Origin: Gracilaria vermiculophylla
Lineage: Eukaryota > Rhodophyta > Florideophyceae > Gracilariales > Gracilariaceae
DNA length: 64,000 nucleotides
Assembly (NCBI GenBank): GCA_019155205.2
Contig: JAHNZQ020003149.1
Location: 86,925 to 150,924 of the forward strand
Direction: 5' to 3'
The notes below the pieces were generated by a model. The model was not told where the DNA came from and ran no database searches. It saw only the letters and a program-made list of their open reading frames with translations. Shown here in pieces: positions 39,464 to 49,200 of the stretch. Both the position numbers and the translations under genes were made by a program. The stretch's first letter is position 1, and the number at the start of each line of letters is the position of its first letter.

Positions 39464-40726
39464 TTAACAGCAGACGCCGACCTCGGACAAATCCAAGTTG
39501 TAACCATAACTCCTCAACCATCGGCAAACACACTGTCTCAACACGTGCAGAGGTTCGCCATTGGCGCCGCTGCGAAGCGCGTCGTGGACATTTGTGTGTG
39601 AAGATGTGACCTGCAGAAACAGCTTCGAATGAAACGTAAGAACGATGAACAAGTTTCTGTACAGAACAAATCGCTGACTAGCGCATTTAGGAAGCGATTC
39701 TTCGTGCTCGCTGACACTGAATTGCCAGAGTTTATCCAGCCCCAGCTGCCGGAAAGTTTCATTGCAAAAAGACATGACGGCTTGATGATTCTTTTTGTCA
39801 CGAATCATTCTGTAGTCTCTTCGGATCTCTTCGCCGCAGAAAAGTCTGCACAAATCGCCGATAAGGACTATCTCAGTCAGAGCAGAGAGCGCTTTCAAAA
39901 CTGAATCGCAATTCGCAGCGTACACTTTCGAAGGTTCTCTCAGCAAAAAGTGACCGGCAAGAATTTTTTCCACCGCGAACCAGGTGCTTCCGTATTGTCG
40001 AATTACGAGCAGTTTTCGCTCCGGTGCCGCAGAAGGTTGGTTTGCTGCGTCGGTTTGCTGTGCTGCCCAAAACTCGTCCGTGTCCAGAACCTCGTACTTT
40101 TGGACACAGCTTTCATTTCGCAAGAAGCGACTAAGATTTGTGGCTGGCTTTTGGACATGGGAAAATGAAGAGAGGGAAAGCAGGCCTCGGAAGCGCTGCA
40201 CTCTTCGAGTGAGAGCAGTCTGGTATGGATAAAAAACAATCTGTAAGATGTTGGTCGAAAGCAGTTCGCGTGTGGACTTGATGTTTGCTGAAAGCTGGTA
40301 AAAAAAGAAGATTCCGTCAGTTCCACCGTACACGATGCGAAACACATGCCACCTGAGACGCAGCTCGGTGAAATTAATGTGACGGAATGAGTCCAAGGCT
40401 GGCAATAATCCAATGGTTGCTATGGCCATTGCATCCAAAGAAATTACACTAGCGGATGCCATCACCAGAGAAGCAAGTGAGATGACAGAGATTGTGAAGA
40501 TTGTGAGAAGACTTCCAATGGGAGCTGTGAGTGGTTCCCTGGGGTTCACTCGAGCGGCAAACTTGAGAAACACCGAGATGACGGTAAATGCATATGAAAG
40601 ACAGACAATGATAATCTCCAGACGCACATTGGTTTGCGGCAGGGGGCTGGGACTCGATTCTTCGAGGATATGAATGTTCGGTCTCATGGGTCGTTGCAAT
40701 TGTTGAAGTGTTGGATGGCTTTGCAC
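39464..40726 (-). CDS. Unknown multi-pass membrane protein, tandem paralogue B
   Basis: 420 residues, sister of the gene at 37542-38993. Shared blocks in the same order: EIIIVCLSYAFTVISVFL, ISLASLVMASASVISLDAMAIATIGLLPAL, FRIVYGGTDGIFFFY, LSALTEIVLIGDLCRLF, and GANGEPLHVLRQCVCRWLRSYGY. The membrane segments and the C-terminal motif are better conserved than the middle loop, which differs in length. The N-terminus is short and Pro/Gln-rich with no obvious signal peptide. It ends in Cys-Cys, a possible lipidation site (speculative). Function unknown; same strand and tight spacing indicate unequal crossing-over. Confidence 0.8.
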   Translation of the reverse strand: MQSHPTLQQLQRPMRPNIHILEESSPSPLPQTNVRLEIIIVCLSYAFTVISVFLKFAARVNPREPLTAPIGSLLTIFTISVISLASLVMASASVISLDAMAIATIGLLPALDSFRHINFTELRLRWHVFRIVYGGTDGIFFFYQLSANIKSTRELLSTNILQIVFYPYQTALTRRVQRFRGLLSLSSFSHVQKPATNLSRFLRNESCVQKYEVLDTDEFWAAQQTDAANQPSAAPERKLLVIRQYGSTWFAVEKILAGHFLLREPSKVYAANCDSVLKALSALTEIVLIGDLCRLFCGEEIRRDYRMIRDKKNHQAVMSFCNETFRQLGLDKLWQFSVSEHEESLPKCASQRFVLYRNLFIVLTFHSKLFLQVTSSHTNVHDALRSGANGEPLHVLRQCVCRWLRSYGYNLDLSEVGVCC

Positions 40727-42174
40727 AGTTCAAGCCAAGTTTGTAACAGGAGCTCCATGACGCTGACGAAACTTGCTCAAGAGTTGAACAGAAGCAGCGG
40801 CGTTGCTTGTACTGTATGTGACGTGTTAAAAAAGATGTCTGTGCGATTGGCAGGAAGACGTTGAAAGTTATTGGTCTGTACGAAGAAAACGAATAACTGG
40901 GGTGAAGGTGTGCCGGTTTGGCCACGCAGCCAGAGGGGTGTTTGGCGGGGCTCGAGAGAGCGACGGTTGCGCACTCTGCAAAGCGGAGTGGCTTAGCGGG
41001 AGAACTGGGAGTGGGAATGGTTGGGTGTGCAACGTGGCGAGGGGTGGGAGGCGGGGGGGGGGGGGGGGGGCAGTTACGGCGTGGGTGATGGGGAGAGTAA
41101 CATGACTGTAGGGATGACACTGTGGGGGTTGAAATGGGGCCAAAAGCATGTCGCAGTGCTTCGGACAAGCGTTGAGCGGCGGAACGTAGCGATCGTGACG
41201 CGCGCGGAGAGCATCGGGTATGTAAGGTACACTCTGTACCTTACGAAGAGTACAGCGCAATAAGAAACGGCCGATTTTGAACGCGGAATATTTCCGATAT
41301 GCGAGCACGGTGTTGAGCTCCCAATCTCATCGCGGCCGCCGCTGGCGACGCCGTAGCGTGTCCCTCACATCCGCGGCGCTCGTGCTACGGAATACACGCA
41401 TGCCCATGACGAATGGCTCGGCTGCCCGAGCGGGGGACGACGAGCGAAAGGGGAGATCGGACTGCCTCTGGCGATAAAAGCAAAGCGCAAAAGCGCCATT
41501 GGTGACCAGCAACGGTGCCGCGCGACTGCGGCGGCGGCGCACCCAGTGCAAGCGCCAGTCGCCAGCCAGCTGACGCACGAGTTACTCTGACCTCGCCGCG
41601 ACCAGCGGGGGTGAGATGTACGTTGCCACCCAACAGACCCCTTCTGCGCCCTGCCATGGAGGCCGCAACGGCCATGAAGCGGCGTGAAGCATTGCGTCAG
41701 CATAGAGCCGCACGGCGGCGGCGACAGCCGCGCGAGCAAGCCACGCACGCGGGCGCGCGCCGCCGCCGCATCCAAGCGGCGCGCCGAGAGCATCGGCGAC
41801 GCGCGTGCCGCCCGCCTCGCGTGACCACGCGTCGCCGCGCGCGTTCACTGTCTCGAGTGTGACGCCATGCCTCGGGACAAGCGTTCCACCGGCGCGTCGC
41901 TCGCATCATCGCCACACATCATCGTCCCCTGCGCTCGCACTTGCTTGTCTGCTTCGAGATGATCTCCGTGCCGCTCCCCATGTACCGCACTCACCCGTGC
42001 TTTGCCATGTCGTCGGTATAAATACCCGGCCGCCACTCGCGGACCCATCTCGTTTTTGTGTCGCCACCACTCAACGCAAGCGCCCCTTCCCATCCGCTGT
42101 CCTCCGCTCTCGAGAACTTTTTCATCCGGCCGGTTTTGTCTTCTGCCTCTCTCGTCTCCTTCATTTTAGTCGCC
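40727..42174. promoter_or_regulatory. GC-rich intergenic region upstream of carbonic anhydrase
   Basis: Contains an 18-base G run at 41053-41070 and Arg-codon-like GC-rich sequence at 41500-41870 that keeps several frames open by composition alone. A TATA box TATAAAT is at 42017-42023. No other gene is supported. Confidence 0.45.
42017..42023 (+). promoter_or_regulatory. TATA box of the alpha-carbonic anhydrase gene
   Basis: TATAAAT in a GC-rich setting (CGGTATAAATACCCGG, itself partly palindromic), 152 bases before the ATG. It predicts a 5' leader of about 120 bases. Confidence 0.65.
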
Positions 42175-43026
42175 ATGAAGTGCTTTATCGTTTTCATGCT
42201 TTCCTTGTACGCCGTGTGCGTGGTAGCCAACGAAGAACTCGAGGCTGATTCCTCAGGCTGTCCGGTTAAATCCGCCATCGGCGACTTTGCGTACGATATC
42301 ACGCTACCGAATAATCCGTCAAACTGGGGTGACATCAAGGAAGAATTCGCTGCTTGCAAGGATGGTGACAGCCAATCACCCATCAACATGCCGGCCAACG
42401 TGCAGTACGCCCCCAAGGCAGCCGGCCCGAGACCGAAGATGAGCGTGGCAAACATGACGTTTGGAGCCAGTTCGTACAACTGGGCGATGTCCTGCAGCGA
42501 TGAATCAGGCTCCTGCGGTACTACATCGTTCAACGGTAAGACGTATGAGCTTATCAACGTGCACTTCCACTCACCGAGTGAGCACAAGCTGTATGGTAAG
42601 CAGTACCCTCTGGAATGCCACATGGTGCACGCGGCCGAGGACGGATCACTGGCGGTGATTGGCACCATGTTCGAGTACGCCGATCAAACGTCATACCCCG
42701 CTCGCATCTACCAGCAGGTGACGCCTGAGTACGGCGACAACCGCGTGCTGACGGCTGTGCTGGACGGTGTGAAGAACGATCGCGTGGAGTGGGAGATGCC
42801 CGTCGGGCGCATTGTGGACCACACCAAGGGATACTGCTCCTACTCTGGATCGCTGACGACGCCACCGTGCACTGAGGGAGTGACATGGTTCCTGTCCATG
42901 CAGGTATGGTCGATCTCGGAGCGACAGGTTCACGAGTACTCGCGCACGGCCGGAACGAGCATTGACGGCAACAACCGACCAGTGAAGCCAATCAACGACC
43001 GTCCTGTGACATGTTATGTGGCGTGA
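42175..43026 (+). CDS. Secreted alpha-type carbonic anhydrase
   Basis: Interconverts CO2 and bicarbonate with zinc. 283 residues, beginning with a signal peptide (MKCFIVFMLSLYAVCVVA, likely cut before NEE), so it acts outside the cell or in the periplasmic space/secretory system. The alpha-CA pattern is clear: GDSQSPIN, zinc ligands in HFHSPSEH (about residue 130) and ECHMVH (about 148), then YSGSLTTPPCTEGVTW with the gatekeeper Thr. Cys pairs fit an extracellular fold. The usual Asn-Gly-His proton-shuttle region reads SSYNWAMSC, so no shuttle His is seen at the expected place. Likely used in inorganic-carbon uptake by an alga. Has a TATA promoter. Confidence 0.95.
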   Translation: MKCFIVFMLSLYAVCVVANEELEADSSGCPVKSAIGDFAYDITLPNNPSNWGDIKEEFAACKDGDSQSPINMPANVQYAPKAAGPRPKMSVANMTFGASSYNWAMSCSDESGSCGTTSFNGKTYELINVHFHSPSEHKLYGKQYPLECHMVHAAEDGSLAVIGTMFEYADQTSYPARIYQQVTPEYGDNRVLTAVLDGVKNDRVEWEMPVGRIVDHTKGYCSYSGSLTTPPCTEGVTWFLSMQVWSISERQVHEYSRTAGTSIDGNNRPVKPINDRPVTCYVA

Positions 43027-43717
43027 TGGGAGGGGGAGGTGCCGAGGGGAAGGGGGCGCATTGCACGCAACCATACTCAGCGCCACGCTTTGGAGAAGGG
43101 GTTTTCTCTGCGTGGAAGGCGTGGTTGGGGCTTGGGCGCGGGCCAAGGGGTGCCACGCTCTGCTGCCGTGCGCGAGGGCGGGGATCTCTCTTCGACTTGA
43201 GAGAGGGGCTTGGGGAAAAGTCTCTGCATGTCGGGACTCTGTCGAAGAGAGCTTACTAGTAGTGTTTATTGATGTTTTGAATGTCGTTCCGTTCGGTTTC
43301 CGTTGGCGTGGGCGCGTTGCGCTCCGGCAAACGACCAGTAAACGGAAACGAAAAGTTTTGGCGTGCACCAGCGCAGGCGCGCGCGGCAGGCGCGCCACCG
43401 GCGCGGCACCTACGCACCGCGCCATCTCGCGACGCACGCCGCGCCGCATGACGCGCAGCTAGGGCAAATAATATGGCGCACTGCCTGCACCGCGGTAGCC
43501 CCCTTCCCATTGGGTAGCCGCATCCCCGCTCACCCGCGTGCCTTTCGCTCCGCCGCGTGGCGCCCTAACTGCGCTAAGCTGGCGGATGCGCCTCGCGCGC
43601 GCGCTCTCCCTCCACCTCTCCCTCCACCTCTCCTCTCGCCACGCCCATCCCCGACCCACCCCCGCCCCCCCCAAGCTCCCTTCAGCCACATACCCACTTC
43701 TTTCACCCACCGCAACA
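43027..43717. other. Intergenic, carbonic anhydrase 3' flank and F-box gene 5' region
   Basis: Very GC-rich with CGCGC alternations near 43375-43400 and 43590-43606 and CT-rich direct repeats (CTCCCTCCACCTCT, twice) at about 43605-43635. AATAATATGG at about 43467 is the nearest TATA-like string. No gene seen. Confidence 0.4.
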
Positions 43718-45841
43718 ATGGCGCACATCCCCCGCCCCGATGCCGACCCTTCCTCCACCGCTGGTCAGCCGCCGCCCGCCCCGCCGCCCGCCCCGCCGCC
43801 CGCCCCGCAGCCCAGCCCCCCCCGCACACTCACCCATACGTCGCTCTCCGACAAACCCCCTACCCGTGCTCTGACTATCAAAAGCAGTCGCAAGCGATCC
43901 AGGGAGGACGTCTTCACGCCTTGCCCTCCCCTAAAGCGTCATCAACGCCTCGGTCAGCAGTCCCCAAATCACCCTTCGTCGTCCGTGTTTCCGCTGGAGA
44001 AACTGCCCCAAGAGGTGCTCACCATCATCTTCGAGCGTTTGGCCCAAGTCAGTTTTCGCACAGGCTTCCCGTATGACACAATGTACGCCCAGCGCGTGCG
44101 CGTTGCCGTCTGGTCTCTGTTACCGCTAGCTGCCACTTCCCGCACCTTCTGCGAAATCGTCATGGCCTTCTTTCACAAATTTGTACCGTTCACCATAGCA
44201 CACATGCAAGTGTACGCTTTGATGCCGCGACGTGGTGTGTGCCATTCCCTTTCCGATTTCACCGTCTCGTGTTGCGAACAAATCCTCCTGGCGGCCGCCA
44301 AACACGCATTTTGCATTCTCTTGGCTCGCAACCGGCTCGCAACCACCGCATGCCTCGGACACCGAAACTTTATTTTCAGCGTCTACCGCGATCTGTCTTT
44401 ATTCGTAACCGGACATAACGCTCATTGTCGTCACTTGACGGCGTGGGCGCTTCTTCTAGCTCGGTCCCCTGTGTTTGACATGCACACCTATGACAATCTC
44501 TCTGAATCATGCTTTCGTTGTTTGATGGCTGCATTCTTATTCTGCAACGTGCGTTTTACAAAAGTAGTCTTGTCCTCTACAAGTCTCCTATCCATTCCTG
44601 GCAGGGGTTCCATTAGTCTGAGCACCTTCTTTACCCCAATGCAAACATCTTTGGTGTACCTCGAAATACCGATAACCAGGAGAGAGCAACGCGCAAGTGT
44701 GCTGTTCGATTCTATGCCGCGTATGGTCGCTTTGCGATGTGTGCACTTCAAGGTGTGCGATTTGGAGGAGTTGTGTTTCACCGAAACTCGTTGCTACCAG
44801 GTGTTACCAAACTCACTGCTCGCGCGCGCCGCAAGTGACTTCCCTAAATGGCAAGTGGTTGCGGTGGAAAACATGAATCGACTGACGTCTGTTTCGTACG
44901 AAGCTATCAAACTGCCGCCGTCTGTGACGCATCTGCGAATCGTGAGAGATGAGTCCATCATCGACGCGTTTCGGCTGTGTGACCAACTGCGCACCATAAC
45001 GTTTCATCGATCGCAGTTTACCGTGAAGCAAATGCAGCACGTCTCTTGGCAAGAGTGTTATCCTCAGCTTGAGCGCGTGGATGTGGTGGCGTGTGATCTG
45101 GGCTTTGCAGGGCGAGCCGTCGAGAAGTGCAAATTTATTTTGGACAGACTGCACATGCTGATGGCCGACAACGATTGCGGCTGCACGCCTTTGACCCCGG
45201 CGGGGTTGGAATTCATTGCTAATCACTGCCCAAAGTTGACGGTGCTTGAGTTTCAAATGGCTGATCCACACATGTCGTCGAGTTGGGGAAAATTGGGGGT
45301 GTTGGTGGACACGTTACATGATTTGAAAGCTCTGATTGTGAGCACTGGCCACGAGAGGCTTCAACAGAATGTTAGCCGCGCGTGTCGAAACTTTTTCAAC
45401 CGGGTTGCGCACAGTGCGGTTGAACTAGAGCATCTGTCTGTTAGCGATTCGTGGCTGACCGTGGATGGGTTAGAGCATTTGCTGATGTTGAAAGGAGAGC
45501 ACCTGCAATCGTTCTGCGTGAGGATGTATTCCGCACGTGCTTCGAGGCGGGGCAACTTTCTCATGCGCGGAACTGACGTGCTGCACGCTCTTGAAATGTT
45601 GCAGATAGAATGCCCGAAGCTTGAGAGTGTTTGGATAGCGGATCACGAGGAGATGAGAAAACACTTTCAGCGCTTGAGGTTCCAAACGGGGATGCATGCG
45701 CACGCGCACGCGGAATGTGGCGTATTTGTGAGGAAAAGGTTGGCGTTCTGGACGCCGAGGGCGCGAGACCCTAGCCACAGCAGCTTTCGACGACGTATAT
45801 TCTCGCAGTATGGCGGCGTGCACACGGGCGCGGGCTGGTGA
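43718..45841 (+). CDS. F-box protein with leucine-rich-repeat-like region
   Basis: 707 residues from MAHIPRPDAD. An N-terminal Pro/Ala run (PPAPPPAPP) leads to an F-box at about residues 88-135: FPLEKLPQEVLTIIFERLAQV, then VWSLLPLAATSRTFCEIV. The remainder is irregular LRR-like sequence (LECVDVVAC/LVYLEIPI type strands such as HLRIVRDESIID, LERVDVVACDLGF, KLTVLEFQM, ESVWIADHEEM). By family it would be a substrate adaptor of an SCF ubiquitin ligase. It is not a close match to a named F-box protein. The frame is open upstream of the ATG, but that part is GC-rich and looks untranslated. Confidence 0.82.
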   Translation: MAHIPRPDADPSSTAGQPPPAPPPAPPPAPQPSPPRTLTHTSLSDKPPTRALTIKSSRKRSREDVFTPCPPLKRHQRLGQQSPNHPSSSVFPLEKLPQEVLTIIFERLAQVSFRTGFPYDTMYAQRVRVAVWSLLPLAATSRTFCEIVMAFFHKFVPFTIAHMQVYALMPRRGVCHSLSDFTVSCCEQILLAAAKHAFCILLARNRLATTACLGHRNFIFSVYRDLSLFVTGHNAHCRHLTAWALLLARSPVFDMHTYDNLSESCFRCLMAAFLFCNVRFTKVVLSSTSLLSIPGRGSISLSTFFTPMQTSLVYLEIPITRREQRASVLFDSMPRMVALRCVHFKVCDLEELCFTETRCYQVLPNSLLARAASDFPKWQVVAVENMNRLTSVSYEAIKLPPSVTHLRIVRDESIIDAFRLCDQLRTITFHRSQFTVKQMQHVSWQECYPQLERVDVVACDLGFAGRAVEKCKFILDRLHMLMADNDCGCTPLTPAGLEFIANHCPKLTVLEFQMADPHMSSSWGKLGVLVDTLHDLKALIVSTGHERLQQNVSRACRNFFNRVAHSAVELEHLSVSDSWLTVDGLEHLLMLKGEHLQSFCVRMYSARASRRGNFLMRGTDVLHALEMLQIECPKLESVWIADHEEMRKHFQRLRFQTGMHAHAHAECGVFVRKRLAFWTPRARDPSHSSFRRRIFSQYGGVHTGAGW

Positions 45842-46274
45842 TGGGGCGATTTATTGTTCAATGGCGGAGCGTGAGCCGCGTCCGGACGCGTGCTGGGCGC
45901 TCGCGCGTTGCAGTTCACGCGGTCACGAGCCGTGACAGCTTGAGCGTGCGCAGTAAAGGCACGAAAACCTGAAAAAAGCGGCGCAACATTGCCAAAAGCT
46001 GCGCGCGCCTCGGCGTTGGCGGGCGCCCGCGGCGAGGTCGCCGCCGGTGCCGGCGCCGTTCCGCCTCCGCGAGGCCGCTGTGCTCTGCGCGACGCGAATG
46101 GGCGCAGATTTTTGGCGCCCAATCAGCAGCACGCACGCGCACACACGTGTCGGCGCCAGATCGCGCGCGTGCAGGACGCCTTCACTACCACGCCACGGCC
46201 GCCGCGCAGCACACGCGCTGCCGCCGTCCGCCAGCTCCGTCCGCCAGTTCCGCGACCTCGCCGTGCGCCGTACC
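45842..46274. promoter_or_regulatory. Promoter region of the ISE2-like gene with E2F-type and CCAAT motifs
   Basis: TTTTTGGCGCCCAATCAG at 46109-46126 joins an E2F-type core to a CCAAT box. Its place supports the ATG at 46275 as start rather than earlier in-frame codons. GCGC-rich otherwise. Confidence 0.5.
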
Positions 46275-49200
46275 ATGCCGCCGCCGCCGCCACCGCCGCC
46301 GCCGCTGCTCTTTCTTTACCCCGCCCCTCTGCGCCTGTCGCGTCCGCTCCCCGTCGCTGCCCGCCCTGCGCGCGCCTCCCCTTCGGCATGCCAGACCCAG
46401 CCCCCCCGCTCCGCCCACAGCTGGCCCGCGCCCCAGTCCTCCGCCCTCAAACAGGACACGGCCGCCGACCGCTACATCGACCTGCACACCATGCAGCTTA
46501 TCCACGCCTCCAGCGCCCACCTCTGTGACGCGCCCCATCCCACCACGTCCTTCGGTCTCTTCGACACGCACCCCCCGCTCTCGGATGCCGCGCACACCGC
46601 GCACATTCGCGAGCTGCTCTTTACCCCCGACACCGTGCCGCTGTCCGAGCCTCAGAAGGACGTCGTTCAGGCCCTGCTTTCCAGGCGCTCCGCGCTTTTC
46701 GTCGCCCCCAACTCGCACCACAAGCACCCGGTGCTCCTCGACATTTTCTTCAGAAGTGGCGTGTGGAAGGAGCTCGTCGTCTACTGCGCAGATTCCCCCC
46801 GCGCAGCCGAGGCGGCGTATACCTTGGTGTGCGCCCAACTGCCAGCCGACCGCCACCACGAGGTTCAACTCCATCTGGACAGTCTGCCGCACGCATCCGA
46901 CCCGCACGCAGATCGCCGCCGCCTCATCATCACGTCGCCACAACTTGTGCGTTCGGCGCTGGCCGATTGCGATCGCAGCAGCTGGCTGCAGGACACGGCC
47001 ATATTCTTCGTCGACACACTCACCCTCTCAAATGCGGCGCAGTGGGAGGAAATTCTGCTCGCATTGCCAAGTCGAATACTGCTGTGCGTCTTCACTGCTG
47101 ACCTCCCGCATTCAGATCACCAGTTGCTCCCCCTATGGATGGAAACCATCCAAAACTCCATCATATCCGTCACGCCTTCCAGAGAAGCCTCATTTTTGCA
47201 TCGCATTGAGAACCCTCAACATTCTCCCTTGCTCCGTTCTTTTGCTTACAACGCTGCCCTCCACGAGTCCCCAGTGCAGGTGTCTTTGACATTGCTCAAA
47301 GAGATGTTCGATGACAGCTCCAAATTATCCTTTGTGCCCAAGTATAGCGAGTGTTTTCTGCACGGCATCAAGATGATTCCGACCGAAAGCCCATCCACCT
47401 TGCTGTTCCGCAGCACTGACGAAGCAAAATTTGCAGACATTGCCGCGCTGGTCGTTGCGGATGCCAAGGCTGCGCGCAAGAAGTCTCGCAAAAAACGTGG
47501 GAGGCCCAGTAAGCCAAAGGAACGCACTGCTTCCTCACGCGCGGCCGCCAAGAAAAGAAGAGACGCGGCGTACGAGGCCTCTCTGCTGTCTCCCGCCATT
47601 GCGTTTGTTTCCGGGCGAGATGCTGCCGAGAACGCGGCGTGCGCTGTGCAGAGCGCATTGGGAGATGAGCTCAGTGTTTTGTGGGATGATGACAGTCGCG
47701 AGCATGTCGAAGACATCGTGTCGATGTTCAAGGCTGCAAATGAGGGGCAGTTGAGCGCAACGGATGTTGGCGTTTTGGACGTTTTGGTGTCTGGGATCGG
47801 CGTCGTTCATGCCGGCTTGACGCCTGGCGTTCGACTGATAATTGAAGAGTTGTTCAGGGCTGGCTTTTTACCCATAATCTGCGCGGATTCTTTTCTCGGA
47901 TCCTCAGAGATCTCGGCCCTGCCGTGCGCCAAGAGCATTTTGATTGACGCTTCTGTCATCGGCGTTTGCGATGACGCGACAAAGGGACTGGTCAGCGCTG
48001 CTACGGTGGCTGCTTTGGCCGGCAGGGCCCAGAAAGATGATGTGGGCAACTTGGTGTTCCTGTGGTATGACGAGGCTGTGGATGATGAAACTGCGGGATA
48101 TGAAATTTCGTCAACGCTTTTGCATCACCTGTTCTGGAAGGATGGAAATGAGTATAATGACTATTCCACGTCGTTGCGCATGAAGCGATCTGCAGGCAAT
48201 GAGTTTGAAGAGCATGCTGCGCAGAAACCGGATTGCGTTTTATCGTCGTCGTACGGGGGCGTTTTGCGATCCGTCCGTAGATTTGGTACGGACGGCTATG
48301 AGACGATTTTTGAGTATACTCTGAACTCGTACAGAGGGTGGTTGGAACGGGCGGCAATTAGAGCCACTCTGGAGCGGCTCGAGGTGGAGAAAACTGCCAT
48401 TTCTTCTCGGCTCGAGGCTGAGGATTGGGGCAGCATTGCGGAACATGAGCGGCGAGAAGCAAAGGTGAACGAATTGAGGCGAGTGTTGAAGGCGATGGAA
48501 ACGCGGTACGCGGCCGTGCTTGAAAAGCGCACTTTCAATGATCTGCGCAGAAGCTCGCCCGGGCGACTGATCGGGGTGGTTGTCACCACCGGCGAGGACA
48601 ACGACGCTCTGATGGAACAGCGGCTGTTGCTGGGAGGTCCGGATGAAGCGCGCGTCGCTCAGAACGGTGCGCAAGACGCAGGCGGACGCGAGGCGGCGCA
48701 GACCAGCGGGCTGGTCGCAAGCGAAAACGGTGCGTCGAAGAAGGAACGTGTGGTGTCGGCTGTGTTTGTGGCGCTCTTGGATCAGGACGTGGACGGGAAG
48801 CGCATCGCGGCGATGGAGAGCCAGCACCTAGTGGTCTGCATCCTTGCAGACGGGTTGTGGACGATAGTGCCGCTGTCTGATGTGGTGGCGCTGGCGGACG
48901 AGGGGGAGGACGTGGTGCCCAACGTGGACCTGTTGATGATGCCGCACCCCGCGACGTTCGACCTGGACCCGCGCTCGCAGCACTCAACGTGCCGCGCGAT
49001 CGACAGGGGGGAGCAGGAGGCGGTGGGGCGCATCTCTGACGAGCTCATCGCGCGCATGGCGTCGGACAGGCGGCCCGAGCTGGTGCCGTGCCGCATCGAG
49101 GAGTTTGAGGCGCAGAAAGGTCGAATGCAGGTGGCGGAGCGCCTGTACAAGCAGTCGGCGTGGCACGGGCGCGATGCGGAAGTGATTGAGCTGCGACGGT

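Noticed and set aside
37542..40726. Bestrophin-type chloride channel as identity of the tandem paralogues
   Set aside because: No bestrophin signature (RFP-type motif) seen; the membrane layout differs.
46047..46274. N-terminal extension of the ISE2-like protein from the GTG-open frame
   Set aside because: Contains promoter-like E2F and CCAAT motifs; the ATG at 46275 gives a transit-peptide-like start.
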